Assembly (NCBI RefSeq): GCF_003674065.1
Contig: NZ_RDBE01000001.1
Location: 304,879 to 368,878, forward strand
Length of the DNA: 64,000 bases
DNA from: Nocardioides mangrovicus
Lineage (GTDB): Bacteria > Actinomycetota > Actinomycetes > Propionibacteriales > Nocardioidaceae
Direction of reading: 5' to 3'
Positions 18,506 to 30,054 of the stretch are shown one piece after another. How positions within the stretch are numbered: the stretch's first letter is position 1; each line of letters opens with the position of its first letter. The position numbers were made by a program, and so were the translations under genes. The notes beneath the pieces are model-generated. The model was not told where the DNA came from and searched no databases. It was given only the letters and a program-made list of their open reading frames with translations.

Positions 18506-19591
18506 ATGCAGCAGGTCCGCGCAGTGGTGGCCAAGGCCAAGGGCGAGCCGGTCACGATCGAGACCATCAACATCCCCGACCCGGGGCCGGGCGAGGCGGT
18601 GGTGCAGGTGCAGGCCTGCGGCGTCTGCCACACCGACCTGCACTATCGCGAGGGCGGCATCAACGACGAGTTCCCGTTCCTGCTCGGTCACGAGGCGGCC
18701 GGGGTCGTGGAGTCGGTGGGGGAGGGCGTCACCGAGGTCGCGCCCGGCGACTTCGTGATCCTCAACTGGCGCGCCGTGTGCGGTGACTGCCGGGCCTGCG
18801 ACCGCGGCGAGCCCTGGTACTGCTTCGCCACCCACAACGCCACGCAGAAGATGACGCTCGAGGACGGCACCGAGCTCTCCCCGGCGCTGGGCATCGGCGC
18901 GTTCGCGGAGAAGACGCTGGTGGCGGCCGGGCAGTGCACCAAGGTCGACCCCTCGGCCCGCCCCGCCGCCGTGGGCCTGCTCGGCTGCGGTGTGATGGCC
19001 GGGCTGGGCGCGGCCATCAACACCGGCAACGTCGGCCGTGGCAAGAGCGTCGCGGTCATCGGCTGCGGTGGCGTGGGCGCCGCCGCCATCGCGGGCTCCG
19101 CTCTCGCCGGGGCGTCGAAGGTGATCGCCGTCGACGTCGACGACCGCAAGCTCGAGGGCGCCACCAAGCTCGGCGCCACCCACACGGTCAACAGCAAGGA
19201 GAAGGACGCCGTCGAGGCCATCCAGGCGCTCACCGACGGCAACGGCGCCGACGTCGTCATCGACGCCGTCGGGCGCCCGGAGACCTGGAAGCAGGCCTTC
19301 TACGCCCGCGACCTGGCCGGCACCGTCGTCCTGGTCGGCGTGCCCACCCCCGACATGAAGATCCCCGAGATCCCGCTCATCGACGTCTTCGGCCGCGGCG
19401 GCGCGCTGAAGTCCAGCTGGTACGGCGACTGCCTGCCCAGCCGGGACTTCCCGATGCTGGTCGACCTCTACACCCAGGGCCGGCTCGACCTCGACGCGTT
19501 CGTCACCGAGGAGATCGGTCTCGACGACGTGGAGGCCGCCTTCGACAAGATGCACTCGGGCGACGTCCTGCGGAGCGTGGTCCTGTTCTGA
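18506..19591 (+). CDS. S-(hydroxymethyl)mycothiol dehydrogenase
   Basis: Zinc alcohol dehydrogenase that oxidises the mycothiol adduct of formaldehyde, a detoxification step special to actinobacteria. 361 residues. Catalytic zinc site [10 protein letters not shown] and GHEAAG; structural zinc cysteines in [15 protein letters not shown]; Rossmann loop [10 protein letters not shown]. Sequences such as [11 protein letters not shown] are characteristic of the mycothiol enzyme. A strong GAAGGAG lies before the ATG. The next gene, a metallo-beta-lactamase protein, is its usual neighbour and starts on its stop codon. Confidence 0.94.
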   Translation: MQQVRAVVAKAKGEPVTIETINIPDPGPGEAVVQVQACGVCHTDLHYREGGINDEFPFLLGHEAAGVVESVGEGVTEVAPGDFVILNWRAVCGDCRACDRGEPWYCFATHNATQKMTLEDGTELSPALGIGAFAEKTLVAAGQCTKVDPSARPAAVGLLGCGVMAGLGAAINTGNVGRGKSVAVIGCGGVGAAAIAGSALAGASKVIAVDVDDRKLEGATKLGATHTVNSKEKDAVEAIQALTDGNGADVVIDAVGRPETWKQAFYARDLAGTVVLVGVPTPDMKIPEIPLIDVFGRGGALKSSWYGDCLPSRDFPMLVDLYTQGRLDLDAFVTEEIGLDDVEAAFDKMHSGDVLRSVVLF

Positions 19592-20196
19592 TGGCCGGCA
19601 TCGACCACGGCACCTCGTCGGGCACGTTCTCCCTCGACGGGCAGACCTTCGAGGTCGAGAACAACATCTGGGTGGTCGGCGACGACACCTCCTGCGTGGT
19701 GATCGACGCCCCGCACAGCGTCGACGACGTGCTGGCCGTCGTCGGTGACCGCACGGTGAGCGCCATCGTGTGCACCCACGCCCATGACGACCACGTGCGG
19801 ATCGCGCCCGACCTGCGCGAGGCCACCGGCGCACCGATCCTGCTGCACCCCGACGACCGCCCGGTCTGGGAGCTCACCCACCCCGGCCTGACCTGGGACG
19901 ACGACCTCGCCGACGGCCAGGAGATCGCGGCCGGCGACACGGTGCTGCGGGTGATCCACACGCCGGGCCACGCCCCCGGCGCGGTCTGCCTGTACGCCGC
20001 CGAGCTGGGCTGCGTCTTCTCCGGCGACACCCTCTTCCAGGGCGGACCCGGTGCGACGGGCCGCTCCTTCAGCGACGAGGAGCTGATCAAGGCCTCGATC
20101 CGCTCGCGCCTGTTCGAGCTGCCCGACGAGACCGTCGTCCACACCGGCCACGGCGACGACACCACGATCGGAGCCGAGCGGGCGAACCTCGGGTGA
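19591..20196 (+). CDS. MBL-fold metallo-hydrolase
   Basis: 201 residues with the metallo-beta-lactamase metal motif THAHDDHV, then HTPGHAPGAVCLY, SGDTLFQGGPG and a terminal HTGHGDDTT. This glyoxalase II-like type usually follows the mycothiol dehydrogenase gene and may hydrolyse its S-formylmycothiol product; that role is inferred from position. The ATG overlaps the dehydrogenase stop by one base and its own stop overlaps the next GTG. Confidence 0.9.
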   Translation: MAGIDHGTSSGTFSLDGQTFEVENNIWVVGDDTSCVVIDAPHSVDDVLAVVGDRTVSAIVCTHAHDDHVRIAPDLREATGAPILLHPDDRPVWELTHPGLTWDDDLADGQEIAAGDTVLRVIHTPGHAPGAVCLYAAELGCVFSGDTLFQGGPGATGRSFSDEELIKASIRSRLFELPDETVVHTGHGDDTTIGAERANLG

Positions 20197-20525
20197 TCGC
20201 CCGGCCCGTGTTCGTGGCCGTGTGCGGGGCGAGCCTGTTCGTGCTGTTCCTGCCCGGCTCCGACGTGCCCACGAACGTGCCGGTGAGCGACAAGGTCGTC
20301 CACGCCGGGCTGTTCTTCCTGCTCGCGCTCACCGGTCGCTGGGCCGGGCTGAGCACGGCGACGCTGGCCGTGGAGCTGGTCCTCTACGCCGCCGCCTCGG
20401 AGGTGCTGCAGAGCGTGCTGCCGATCCACCGCGACGGCGACGTCCGCGACGCGCTGGCCGACGTCGCGGGCCTCGCGATGGGCCTGGTCGTGGCCCGTCT
20501 GGTCCGGCGGCGCGCCCTAGGCTGA
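20193..20525 (+). CDS. VanZ-like small membrane protein
   Basis: 110 residues with three to four hydrophobic segments. SDKVVHAGLFFLLALTGRW and ASEVLQSVLPIHRDGDVRDALADVAGLAMGLVVA match the VanZ-like pattern (conserved HxxxF, E..Q, R...D..N/A..G). The role is unknown. Start GTG overlaps the preceding stop (GTGA), so it belongs to the dehydrogenase operon. Confidence 0.78.
   Translation: MIARPVFVAVCGASLFVLFLPGSDVPTNVPVSDKVVHAGLFFLLALTGRWAGLSTATLAVELVLYAAASEVLQSVLPIHRDGDVRDALADVAGLAMGLVVARLVRRRALG
20518..20523 (+). promoter_or_regulatory. -10 box TAGGCT before the lipoprotein gene
   Basis: TAGGCT ends 6 nt before the ATG at 20530; it lies at the end of the VanZ-like gene and would give a separate leaderless transcript. 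Confidence 0.5.
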
Positions 20526-20529
20526 GCGC

Positions 20530-21183
20530 ATGCGTGTCTTGCTCGGGACAGGTGTGCTGCTGGGGGCCGTGCTGACGGCGGGGTGCAGTGCGCACGCCGC
20601 CACGTCGGGGAGCCACAGCTCGGCGTCGACCCCCTCGTCGTCCACGTCCACGTCGTCATCCGCCTCGCCCACCACGGCCGCCACGGGCGTGGCCGCGGGG
20701 TCGGTGCGGCGCGACGACGCCCAGCAGGGCGCCGCCTTCACCACGCCGTCGGGCAACATCACCTGCTGGCTGGAGCGCGCGAAGACCGACGACGGCGACC
20801 CGGAGGCCGGCTGCTCGATCGACGCCCGGTCCTGGTCGGCGCCGCCGTCGGACTGCCAGCTCGCCTACGGCGGCCTCATCGCCGTCACGGGCGACGAGGC
20901 GGCGCGCTTCCTCTGCATCGGCGACATCCCGTCGTGCTTCGTGCCCACCCTGGACCAGCCCAACGCCTGCCACGGACCCAGCGGGCTGTGGTGGCACCGC
21001 ACCGGCGACCCCACCCGGGGCACGGGCCAGTCGGCCGTGGCCGTGCTGTCCTACGGCACCTCCGTGCGCATCGGCCCGGTGGAGTGCACCAGCGCGTCGT
21101 CCGGGGTGAGCTGCGAGAACCACGACACCGGCCGGGGGTTTACGCTGAGCCGGGAGCGCTACACGCTCACGCCGGCGACCTGA
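20530..21183 (+). CDS. Putative lipoprotein
   Basis: 217 residues. The signal RVLLGTGVLLGAVLTAGCSA has a lipobox LTAGC with Cys about residue 18. A Ser/Thr-rich linker follows, then a Cys-containing domain (ITCWLERAK...AGCSIDARSW...FLCIGDIPSCFVPTLDQPNACHG...VECTSASSGVSCEN) whose eight cysteines suggest disulfides. The family is not recognised. The final 17 nt overlap the end of the convergent MFS gene. Confidence 0.75.
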   Translation: MRVLLGTGVLLGAVLTAGCSAHAATSGSHSSASTPSSSTSTSSSASPTTAATGVAAGSVRRDDAQQGAAFTTPSGNITCWLERAKTDDGDPEAGCSIDARSWSAPPSDCQLAYGGLIAVTGDEAARFLCIGDIPSCFVPTLDQPNACHGPSGLWWHRTGDPTRGTGQSAVAVLSYGTSVRIGPVECTSASSGVSCENHDTGRGFTLSRERYTLTPAT

Positions 21184-22540
21184 CCCGCTGTCGGCGCAGG
21201 TCGACCACCCCGACCGCGATCGTGGCCGCGACGAAGAGCAGCGCGGCCACGACGGCGGCGCCGAGGGCGCCGGCGTACGCGTCCGGGCCGCTGCCGTGCA
21301 GGTAGCCGAAGAAGGTGGCGCCGATGACGGCCTGGCCCACTGCGAGGCCGATGCGCTGCGCCGTCTGCAGCACCCCGCCGGCGGTGCTGCCCACGACCGG
21401 GTCGACCTCCATGAGCGTGAGCGCCTGGTTCGGGGTGATGATGCCGCCGTTGCCGATGCCCATCACGAACAGCGGACCGGCCAGCAGCAGCGTCGCGTGC
21501 GAGGTCGGCGCGGTGTGGGCCACCAGGGCCAGCGCGATCGCCCCCACGGCGAAGGTGACGGCGGCGGCCACGATGAGCGGCCGGCCGATCCGGGTGATGA
21601 AGCGACCTGCCGTCGGCGCGGCCACCGCGCTGCCGATCGCGAACGCGGTCACCCCCAGGGCCGACTGCAGCGCCGAGTAGCCCAGCCCCCGCTGGAAGTA
21701 GAGCGCCATCACCAGCGGCAGCCCCGACTGGGCCGGGAAGTACAGCAGCGCCACCACGACCCCGGCCGTGTAGGAGGGCTGGCGGAACAGGCGCAGGTCG
21801 ACCAGCGGGTCCTTCCGCTCGCGCGTGAGCCGCCGCTCGCGTCGCAGGAAGGTCAGCAGCAGCACCACGGCCGGCACCAGCAGCACCAGGGTCACCGGAC
21901 CGAGGGCGTCGAGCTCGACGGCACCGAAGAGCACGCAGAACGTGGCCGCGCCGAGCGTGAGCGCGCCGATGACGTCGAGCCGGTGCCTCATCGCGGTGTC
22001 GGTGCGCGGCAGCAGCCGGTGGGCCATGGCCATCACCAGCAGGCCCACCGGCACGTTGACGAAGAACACCAGCCGCCAGCCCAGCTCCGGGCCGCCCAGC
22101 GCGATGAGGGCGCCGCCGACGAGCGGCCCGAGCGCGGTGGCGACGCCGACGTTGGTGCCCAGCACGCCGAAGGCCCGGCCCCGCTCGGGCCCGGCGAACA
22201 TCTGCTGCACCAGGCCGGAGACCTGCGGGTTGATCAGCCCCCCGGCGATGCCCTGCAGCACGCGGGCCGTGATGAGGATGCGGGCGTCGGGAGCCAGCCC
22301 CGACAGGGCGCTGGTGACCACGAAGCTGCCGATGCCCACCTGGAACATCAGCCGTCGGCCGTGGTCGTCGCCCAGCCGGCCGGCCAGCACCGGCACCAGC
22401 CCGAAGGCCAGCGTGTAGCCGCTGACCACCCACTGCAGCTCCGAGGGGCCGGCGCCGGTGGCGTCGGCGATCGAGGGCAGCGCGACGTTGGTGACGCTGA
22501 CGTCGAGCAGGGTCATGAACAGGGCGCCGCAGCACACCAC
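21167..22540 (-). CDS. MFS (DHA2-type) multidrug exporter
   Basis: About 457 residues with 12-14 membrane segments. Family motifs are TLLDVSVTNVALPSIAD at the N-terminus, ELQWVVSGYTLAFGLVPVLAGRLGDDHGRR (motif A) and ARVLQGIAGGLINPQVSGLVQQMF, typical of EmrB/QacA-type drug exporters. The first usual start codon is GTG at 22540, which shortens the first membrane segment. The upstream in-frame sequence [18 protein letters not shown] looks like the real N-terminus and begins at a CTG (22570) overlapping the stop of the upstream gene. Confidence 0.85.
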   Translation of the reverse strand: MVCCGALFMTLLDVSVTNVALPSIADATGAGPSELQWVVSGYTLAFGLVPVLAGRLGDDHGRRLMFQVGIGSFVVTSALSGLAPDARILITARVLQGIAGGLINPQVSGLVQQMFAGPERGRAFGVLGTNVGVATALGPLVGGALIALGGPELGWRLVFFVNVPVGLLVMAMAHRLLPRTDTAMRHRLDVIGALTLGAATFCVLFGAVELDALGPVTLVLLVPAVVLLLTFLRRERRLTRERKDPLVDLRLFRQPSYTAGVVVALLYFPAQSGLPLVMALYFQRGLGYSALQSALGVTAFAIGSAVAAPTAGRFITRIGRPLIVAAAVTFAVGAIALALVAHTAPTSHATLLLAGPLFVMGIGNGGIITPNQALTLMEVDPVVGSTAGGVLQTAQRIGLAVGQAVIGATFFGYLHGSGPDAYAGALGAAVVAALLFVAATIAVGVVDLRRQRVRSPA

Positions 22541-22566
22541 GAGGGCGAGCCAGCGCTCCCGCGCGC

Positions 22567-23733
22567 TCAGAGCGGTTCCACGAGCAGGGCCGTCCCCTTC
22601 CCGGCGATGCGGGTGAGCACCACCGTCGCGGGCACGTCGCCGGTCAGCGCCAGCCGCCGGCGCAGCTCCTCCGGCACCACCGACACGCCGCGCTTCTTGA
22701 TCGTCAGCGGTCCGACGCCGCGCCCGGCCAGCGCCGCGCGCAGCTGCTTCTCGCGGTAGGGCAGCGTCTCGAGCACCCGGTAGCCGCGGGCGAAGGGCGT
22801 GCGGAAGGCGCCGTCGGCGGTGACGTAGGCGATGTGCTCGTCGACCAGGCCGCCCTCGACGCCGGCGGCCACGGCGGTGACCAGCCCCGCGCGGATCACG
22901 GCGCCGTCGGGCTCGTAGAGGAAGGTGCCGAGGTCGCGCACCTGCGCGCCGGGGTCGTCCTCCTCGGTGAGGGTGGCCAGGCCGCCGTCACCGAGCACGG
23001 TCGCGCGGCGACGGCAGGTGGCCAGCGGGCCGGCCCACAGCGCGGCCTCCTTCACCTCGCCGTGGTCGCTGACCCACTCCGCCTCGACGTCCTCGGGCAC
23101 GAGGTCGTGCGGGATGCCCGGGGCGGTCTTCACGCACGCTGCGCGCGCCAGCAGCCCGGTGACGAAGGACCACGGCGGGGTCCACACGTCGGGGTCGAAG
23201 CTGCGGCCGCTGGTCGTGCGGCGCGCCGGGTCGGCGAACACCACGGCGAAGGGGGCCAGGTCCAGGGCTGTGGCGTCGGCCTGCTGCACGGCCCCGGGCA
23301 GGCCGAGCGCGTCGAGGTTGGCGCGGGCGACCGCGACGCGCAGCGGGTCGAGGTCCACTCCGGCGGCCGTGAGGCCGGCGCGGGCGAAGGCCAGCAGGTC
23401 GCCGCCGATCCCGCAGCCGAGGTCGGCGACCGACGTCGGGTCCGCCGCGGCCATCCGCCCAGCCCGGTGCGCGGCCACGGGAGCGCGCGTGGCCTGCTCC
23501 AGGCCGTCGGGGGTGAAGTACATGCGGGCCGCGTCCTTACCGAACTTGGCCACCGCCCGCTCTCGCAGGTCGACCTGGCCCAGCGCCGCCGCCACCTCGG
23601 CCGGACCGGCCTCGCGCCGCAGTCGCTCCCCGACCCGCAGCGGCGGGTCGCCGTCGGCGACCATCGCGGCCGCCCGCTCGAGCAGCCGACCGCCCTCGGC
23701 GCTCAGCAGCCAGGCGAAGGCGTCGAGGTCCAC
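22567..23733 (-). CDS. Class I SAM methyltransferase with THUMP-like C-terminal domain
   Basis: 388 residues. The Rossmann methyltransferase core has [19 protein letters not shown] (SAM loop, about residues 103-121), [19 protein letters not shown] and [14 protein letters not shown]. The C-terminal ~75 residues ([23 protein letters not shown]...[16 protein letters not shown]) match the THUMP-like domain seen in this family. An RNA target is plausible but not shown. It is divergent from groES and ends on the apparent start of the MFS gene. Confidence 0.83.
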   Translation of the reverse strand: MDLDAFAWLLSAEGGRLLERAAAMVADGDPPLRVGERLRREAGPAEVAAALGQVDLRERAVAKFGKDAARMYFTPDGLEQATRAPVAAHRAGRMAAADPTSVADLGCGIGGDLLAFARAGLTAAGVDLDPLRVAVARANLDALGLPGAVQQADATALDLAPFAVVFADPARRTTSGRSFDPDVWTPPWSFVTGLLARAACVKTAPGIPHDLVPEDVEAEWVSDHGEVKEAALWAGPLATCRRRATVLGDGGLATLTEEDDPGAQVRDLGTFLYEPDGAVIRAGLVTAVAAGVEGGLVDEHIAYVTADGAFRTPFARGYRVLETLPYREKQLRAALAGRGVGPLTIKKRGVSVVPEELRRRLALTGDVPATVVLTRIAGKGTALLVEPL

Positions 23734-23758
23734 AGGGTCAGTCTGGTCGCCGACCCGT

Positions 23759-23785
23759 CTGGCACTCGGTTGGGGCGAGTGCTAG
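23759..23785 (+). promoter_or_regulatory. CIRCE operator 1 (HrcA site)
   Basis: CTGGCACTC-N9-GAGTGCTAG, close to the CIRCE consensus TTAGCACTC-N9-GAGTGCTAA bound by the heat-shock repressor HrcA. A possible -35 (CTGGCA) and -10 (TAGTTT, 23783-23788) fall on it, so repressor and polymerase would compete. Confidence 0.9.
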
Positions 23786-23793
23786 TTTCGGTG

Positions 23794-23820
23794 TTGGCAC
23801 TCTCTCGGTGAGGGTGCCAG
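23794..23820 (+). promoter_or_regulatory. CIRCE operator 2, imperfect
   Basis: TTGGCACTC-N9-GGGTGCCAG, a second CIRCE-like inverted repeat 35 nt downstream of the first. Two copies before groES are known in other bacteria. Confidence 0.8.
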
Positions 23821-23930
23821 CCGCCCGGCCGGCGGCGTGCGACCCCCGCGACGGCGCACGGCGTGCCGGCCCCGGCGGCTCGCACCATCCCACAGGTCCA
23901 CACTCGCTGAAGAAGAAAGAGGTCGACATC

Positions 23931-24227
23931 GTGTCGGTCAACATCAAGCCGCTCGAGGACCGGATCGTCGTGAAGACCCTCGACGCCGAGCAGACCACCG
24001 CCTCCGGGCTGGTCATCCCCGACACCGCCAAGGAGAAGCCCCAGGAGGGCGAGGTCCTGGCCATCGGTCCGGGTCGCATCGACGACAACGGCAACCGCGT
24101 GCCGCTCGACGTCAACGTCGGCGACAAGGTCATCTACTCCAAGTACGGCGGCACCGAGGTCAAGTTCTCCGGCGAGGAGTACCTGATCCTCTCGGCCCGC
24201 GACGTCCTCGCGGTCGTCAATTCCTGA
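23931..24227 (+). CDS. groES: Co-chaperonin GroES
   Basis: 98-residue lid of the GroEL chamber. It reads [48 protein letters not shown] and includes the mobile loop. The GTG at 23931 follows AAGAAAGAGG; the long in-frame upstream extension contains the CIRCE region and is not coding. It is the first gene of the heat-shock operon under HrcA/CIRCE control. Confidence 0.97.
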   Translation: MSVNIKPLEDRIVVKTLDAEQTTASGLVIPDTAKEKPQEGEVLAIGPGRIDDNGNRVPLDVNVGDKVIYSKYGGTEVKFSGEEYLILSARDVLAVVNS

Positions 24228-24233
24228 TCCCCG

Positions 24234-24285
24234 GAGGTCGTGTGCTCACGTGGTCGCTCTGACGACCACCTGAGCACACGACCTC
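24234..24285 (+). other. Strong hairpin between groES and groEL
   Basis: Two 23-nt arms (24234-24256 and 24263-24285) pair with a single mismatch around a 6-nt loop. A thymine-rich stretch follows (CGTTTCGTTCGTT), so it could act as a partial terminator or as an mRNA processing site that sets the GroES:GroEL ratio. The groEL Shine-Dalgarno AAGGAG lies just after it. Confidence 0.8.
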
Positions 24286-24299
24286 GTTTCGTTCGTTAA

Positions 24300-25928
<1,629 letters not shown>

Positions 25929-25942
25929 GGACTGAGCTCACC

Positions 25943-25976
25943 AACGGCCCCTCCGCCCTCGGGCAGAGGGGCCGTT
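25943..25976 (+). terminator. groESL terminator
   Basis: AACGGCCCCTC (25943-25953) pairs exactly with GAGGGGCCGTT (25966-25976), loop 12 nt, followed by TGTCGTT; 15 nt after the groEL stop. Confidence 0.85.
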
Positions 25977-26015
25977 GTCGTTCCCGGAGGTGTGAAGACC
26001 AGCAGGCAGTCGCTG

Positions 26016-26121
26016 AGCGAGCCCCGCGAGCGAAGCGACAGGAGCCGAGGCGTCGGGTCTCGATGTCTCTGCTCTCCGCGCGAAGCGCGCGTGCCATAGA
26101 TGTCGAGATGCGACGCCTCGG
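26016..26121. repeat. Dispersed palindromic repeat after groEL
   Basis: CCGAGGCGTCGGGTCTCGAT (26045-26064, pairing on to 26068) is matched by 26098-26121 as an inverted repeat. The flank 26016-26050 (GCGAGCC..GCGAGCGAAG...GGAGCCGAG) resembles the reverse of 13921-13967. The rest of the groEL-YCII spacer (to 26216) shows nothing else recognisable. Confidence 0.6.
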
Positions 26122-26216
26122 CGAGACAACAGCGGCCGGCGAGAACGGCACCGCGGCGCGGTAGGAGCGGGTTGGTCTGAAACGCCGGGCACGACCTTCC
26201 GTCTCCGGAGTTCGTC

Positions 26217-26507
26217 CTACCGGCCCCTCAAGACCCCCATGAGCCTCAGATCCCCCCGCATGACCCCCGAGCTCACCGCCGGGTCCGCCTCCATCACCGC
26301 GCGGGCGGCGGCCTCGTCGTCGGCGGTGAACACGCAGATGCCGGTGTTCTCCGGGCCGAAGGTCGGGCCCGAGAGCAGCAGCGTGCCCGCCTCGAGCAGC
26401 TCGGCCTGGTACTGGGCGTGCCGACCGAACACCTCGCGCTCGGACTCGCTCAAGGTGGCGATGAAGTTCTCGCGGGGCGGATGCAGGAGGTAGACCCACT
26501 CGGCCAT
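26217..26507 (-). CDS. YCII-family protein
   Basis: 96 residues. It reads MAEWVYLLHPPRENFIATLSESE and then FGRHAQYQAELLEAGTLLLSGP with the His/Asp-type active-site region of YciI-like ferredoxin-fold proteins. The enzymatic role is usually unknown. The ATG at 26507 is supported by a TAGGGT box 7 nt upstream. It is divergent from the small GNAT gene. Confidence 0.82.
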   Translation of the reverse strand: MAEWVYLLHPPRENFIATLSESEREVFGRHAQYQAELLEAGTLLLSGPTFGPENTGICVFTADDEAAARAVMEADPAVSSGVMRGDLRLMGVLRGR

Positions 26508-26514
26508 GCCCGGA

Positions 26515-26520
26515 ACCCTA
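26515..26520 (-). promoter_or_regulatory. -10 box TAGGGT of the YCII gene
   Basis: Read on the minus strand, TAGGGT ends 7 nt before the ATG at 26507; leaderless arrangement. Confidence 0.45.
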
Positions 26521-26584
26521 TGTGTTCTCCGGGTCGCAACGCAGGCGACGCGGCCGTGCAACACATCACCGGCAGTGTGGCCGC

Positions 26585-26929
26585 ATGGTGACCTACGACC
26601 TCTCCCGGGACGTCGTCACCGCCCGCGAGGGCGAGGACGTCGTCGGCTCCGCCACCCTCGACCCCGACGGCACGGTCACGGTGGTCGTCTCGGCAGACCA
26701 TCGCGGCCGGGGCGTCGGCAGCGAGCTCTTCCTCGCCACCGCGCGGCTGGCGCGGTCGCTGGGGCGCCAGGACGTCGTCCTGGCCGCCCCGGCCGAGGAC
26801 CGCGGCACGATGGCGATGCTGGCCTCGCTCGGGCTGCGCGGCCTGGCCCGGCTCGACGGCGACGTGCTGCGTGTGCGCGTCTCGGTCAGCGGGGTCCGAC
26901 CGGTGGACCCGGGGACCCAATTGCCCGCC

Positions 26930-26932
<3 letters not shown>
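26585..26932 (+). CDS. Small GNAT-like acetyltransferase
   Basis: 115 residues. TVTVVVSADHRGRGVGSELFLATARLARSLGRQDVVL is the acetyl-CoA loop and helix of a GNAT fold, and the protein is little more than that core. The ATG at 26585 (MVTYDL) is chosen over an upstream in-frame start because the extra residues are Arg-rich and not fold-like. It ends 9 nt before guaB. The substrate is unknown. Confidence 0.7.
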
Positions 26933-28928
<1,996 letters not shown>

Positions 28929-28932
<4 letters not shown>

Positions 28933-30035
28933 ACGACCTGGAGATCGGCGCCGCCAAGCGGGGCCGTCGTGCCTACGCCTTCGACGACATCGCCATCGTG
29001 CCGAGCCGCCGCACGCGCGACCCCGAGGAGGTCTCGATCGCCTGGCAGATCGACGCCTACCGGTTCGAGCTGCCGATCGTGGCCGCGCCGATGGACTCGG
29101 TGATGTCGCCAGCCACCGCCATCGCCCTGGGGCGTCACGGCGGGCTGGGCGTGCTCGACCTCGAGGGGCTGTGGACCCGCTACGACGACCCGACCGACCT
29201 GCTGGCCGAGGTGGCCTCGCTGGGCGGCGACGCCGCGGTGCGCCGGATGCAGGAGATCTACGCCGAGCCGGTCAAGCCCGATCTGATCACCGAGCGGGTG
29301 CGCCAGGTGCGCGACGCCGGGGTCACCGTGGCCGGCTCGCTCTCCCCCCAGCGGACCAAGGAGTTCGCCAAGACGGTGGTGGACGCCGGCGTCGACATGT
29401 TCGTCATCCGCGGGACGACCGTCTCGGCCGAGCACGTCTCCAGCCAGGCCGAGCCGCTCAACCTCAAGGAGTTCATCTACGAGCTCGACGTACCGGTGAT
29501 CGTCGGCGGCTGCGCCACCCACCAGGCGGCGCTGCACCTGATGCGCACCGGCGCGGCCGGCGTTCTGGTCGGCTTCGGCGGCGGTGCGGCGCACACCACC
29601 CGCACGGTGCTCGGCATCGCGGTGCCGATGGCCAGCGCCGTGGCCGACGTCGCCGCGGCTCGCCGCGACTACCTCGACGAGTCCGGTGGCCGCTACGTCC
29701 ACGTCATCGCCGACGGCTCGATCGGCCGCAGCGGCGACCTCGCCAAGGCGATCGCCTGCGGCGCCGACGCGGTGATGGTGGGCTCGCCGTTCGCGCGCGC
29801 CGTCGACGCCCCGGGGCAGGGGTTCCACTGGGGCAGCGAGGCGGTGCACGGCGAGCTGCCGCGCGGCGAGCGGGTCGCGATGGAGCAGGTGGGCACGCTG
29901 GAGGAGATCCTCTTCGGCCCTTCCCGCGTGGCCGACGGCACCATGAACCTGGTGGGCGCGCTGCGCCGTTCGATGGCCACCACGGGCTACACCGAGCTCA
30001 AGGAGTTCCAGCGAGTCGAGGTCGTCGTCCAGTAG
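28929..30035 (+). CDS. guaB3: GuaB3-family IMP dehydrogenase-related protein
   Basis: 368 residues; TIM barrel without the CBS insert. Substrate-binding parts are kept (IVAAPMDSVMSPATAIALGRHGGLGVL; VIADGSIGRSGDLAKAIACGADAVMVGSPFARA). In the loop where IMP dehydrogenase has the catalytic Cys (GPGAICTTR) this protein has GGGAAHTTRTVLG, with His at about residue 222. Classical IMP dehydrogenase activity is therefore unlikely; another purine-nucleotide role or regulation is possible. It usually accompanies guaB in actinobacteria. Confidence 0.92.
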
Positions 30036-30041
30036 GCCCGG

Positions 30042-30047
30042 TAGGCT
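30042..30047 (+). promoter_or_regulatory. -10 box TAGGCT of the nuclease-like gene
   Basis: TAGGCT ends 7 nt before the GTG at 30055; leaderless arrangement. Confidence 0.5.
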
Positions 30048-30054
30048 TGATGGG

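Noticed and set aside
23808..23930. Upstream extension of GroES
   Set aside because: The extra residues overlap the CIRCE-2 operator and do not resemble GroES; the GTG at 23931 has a ribosome site.
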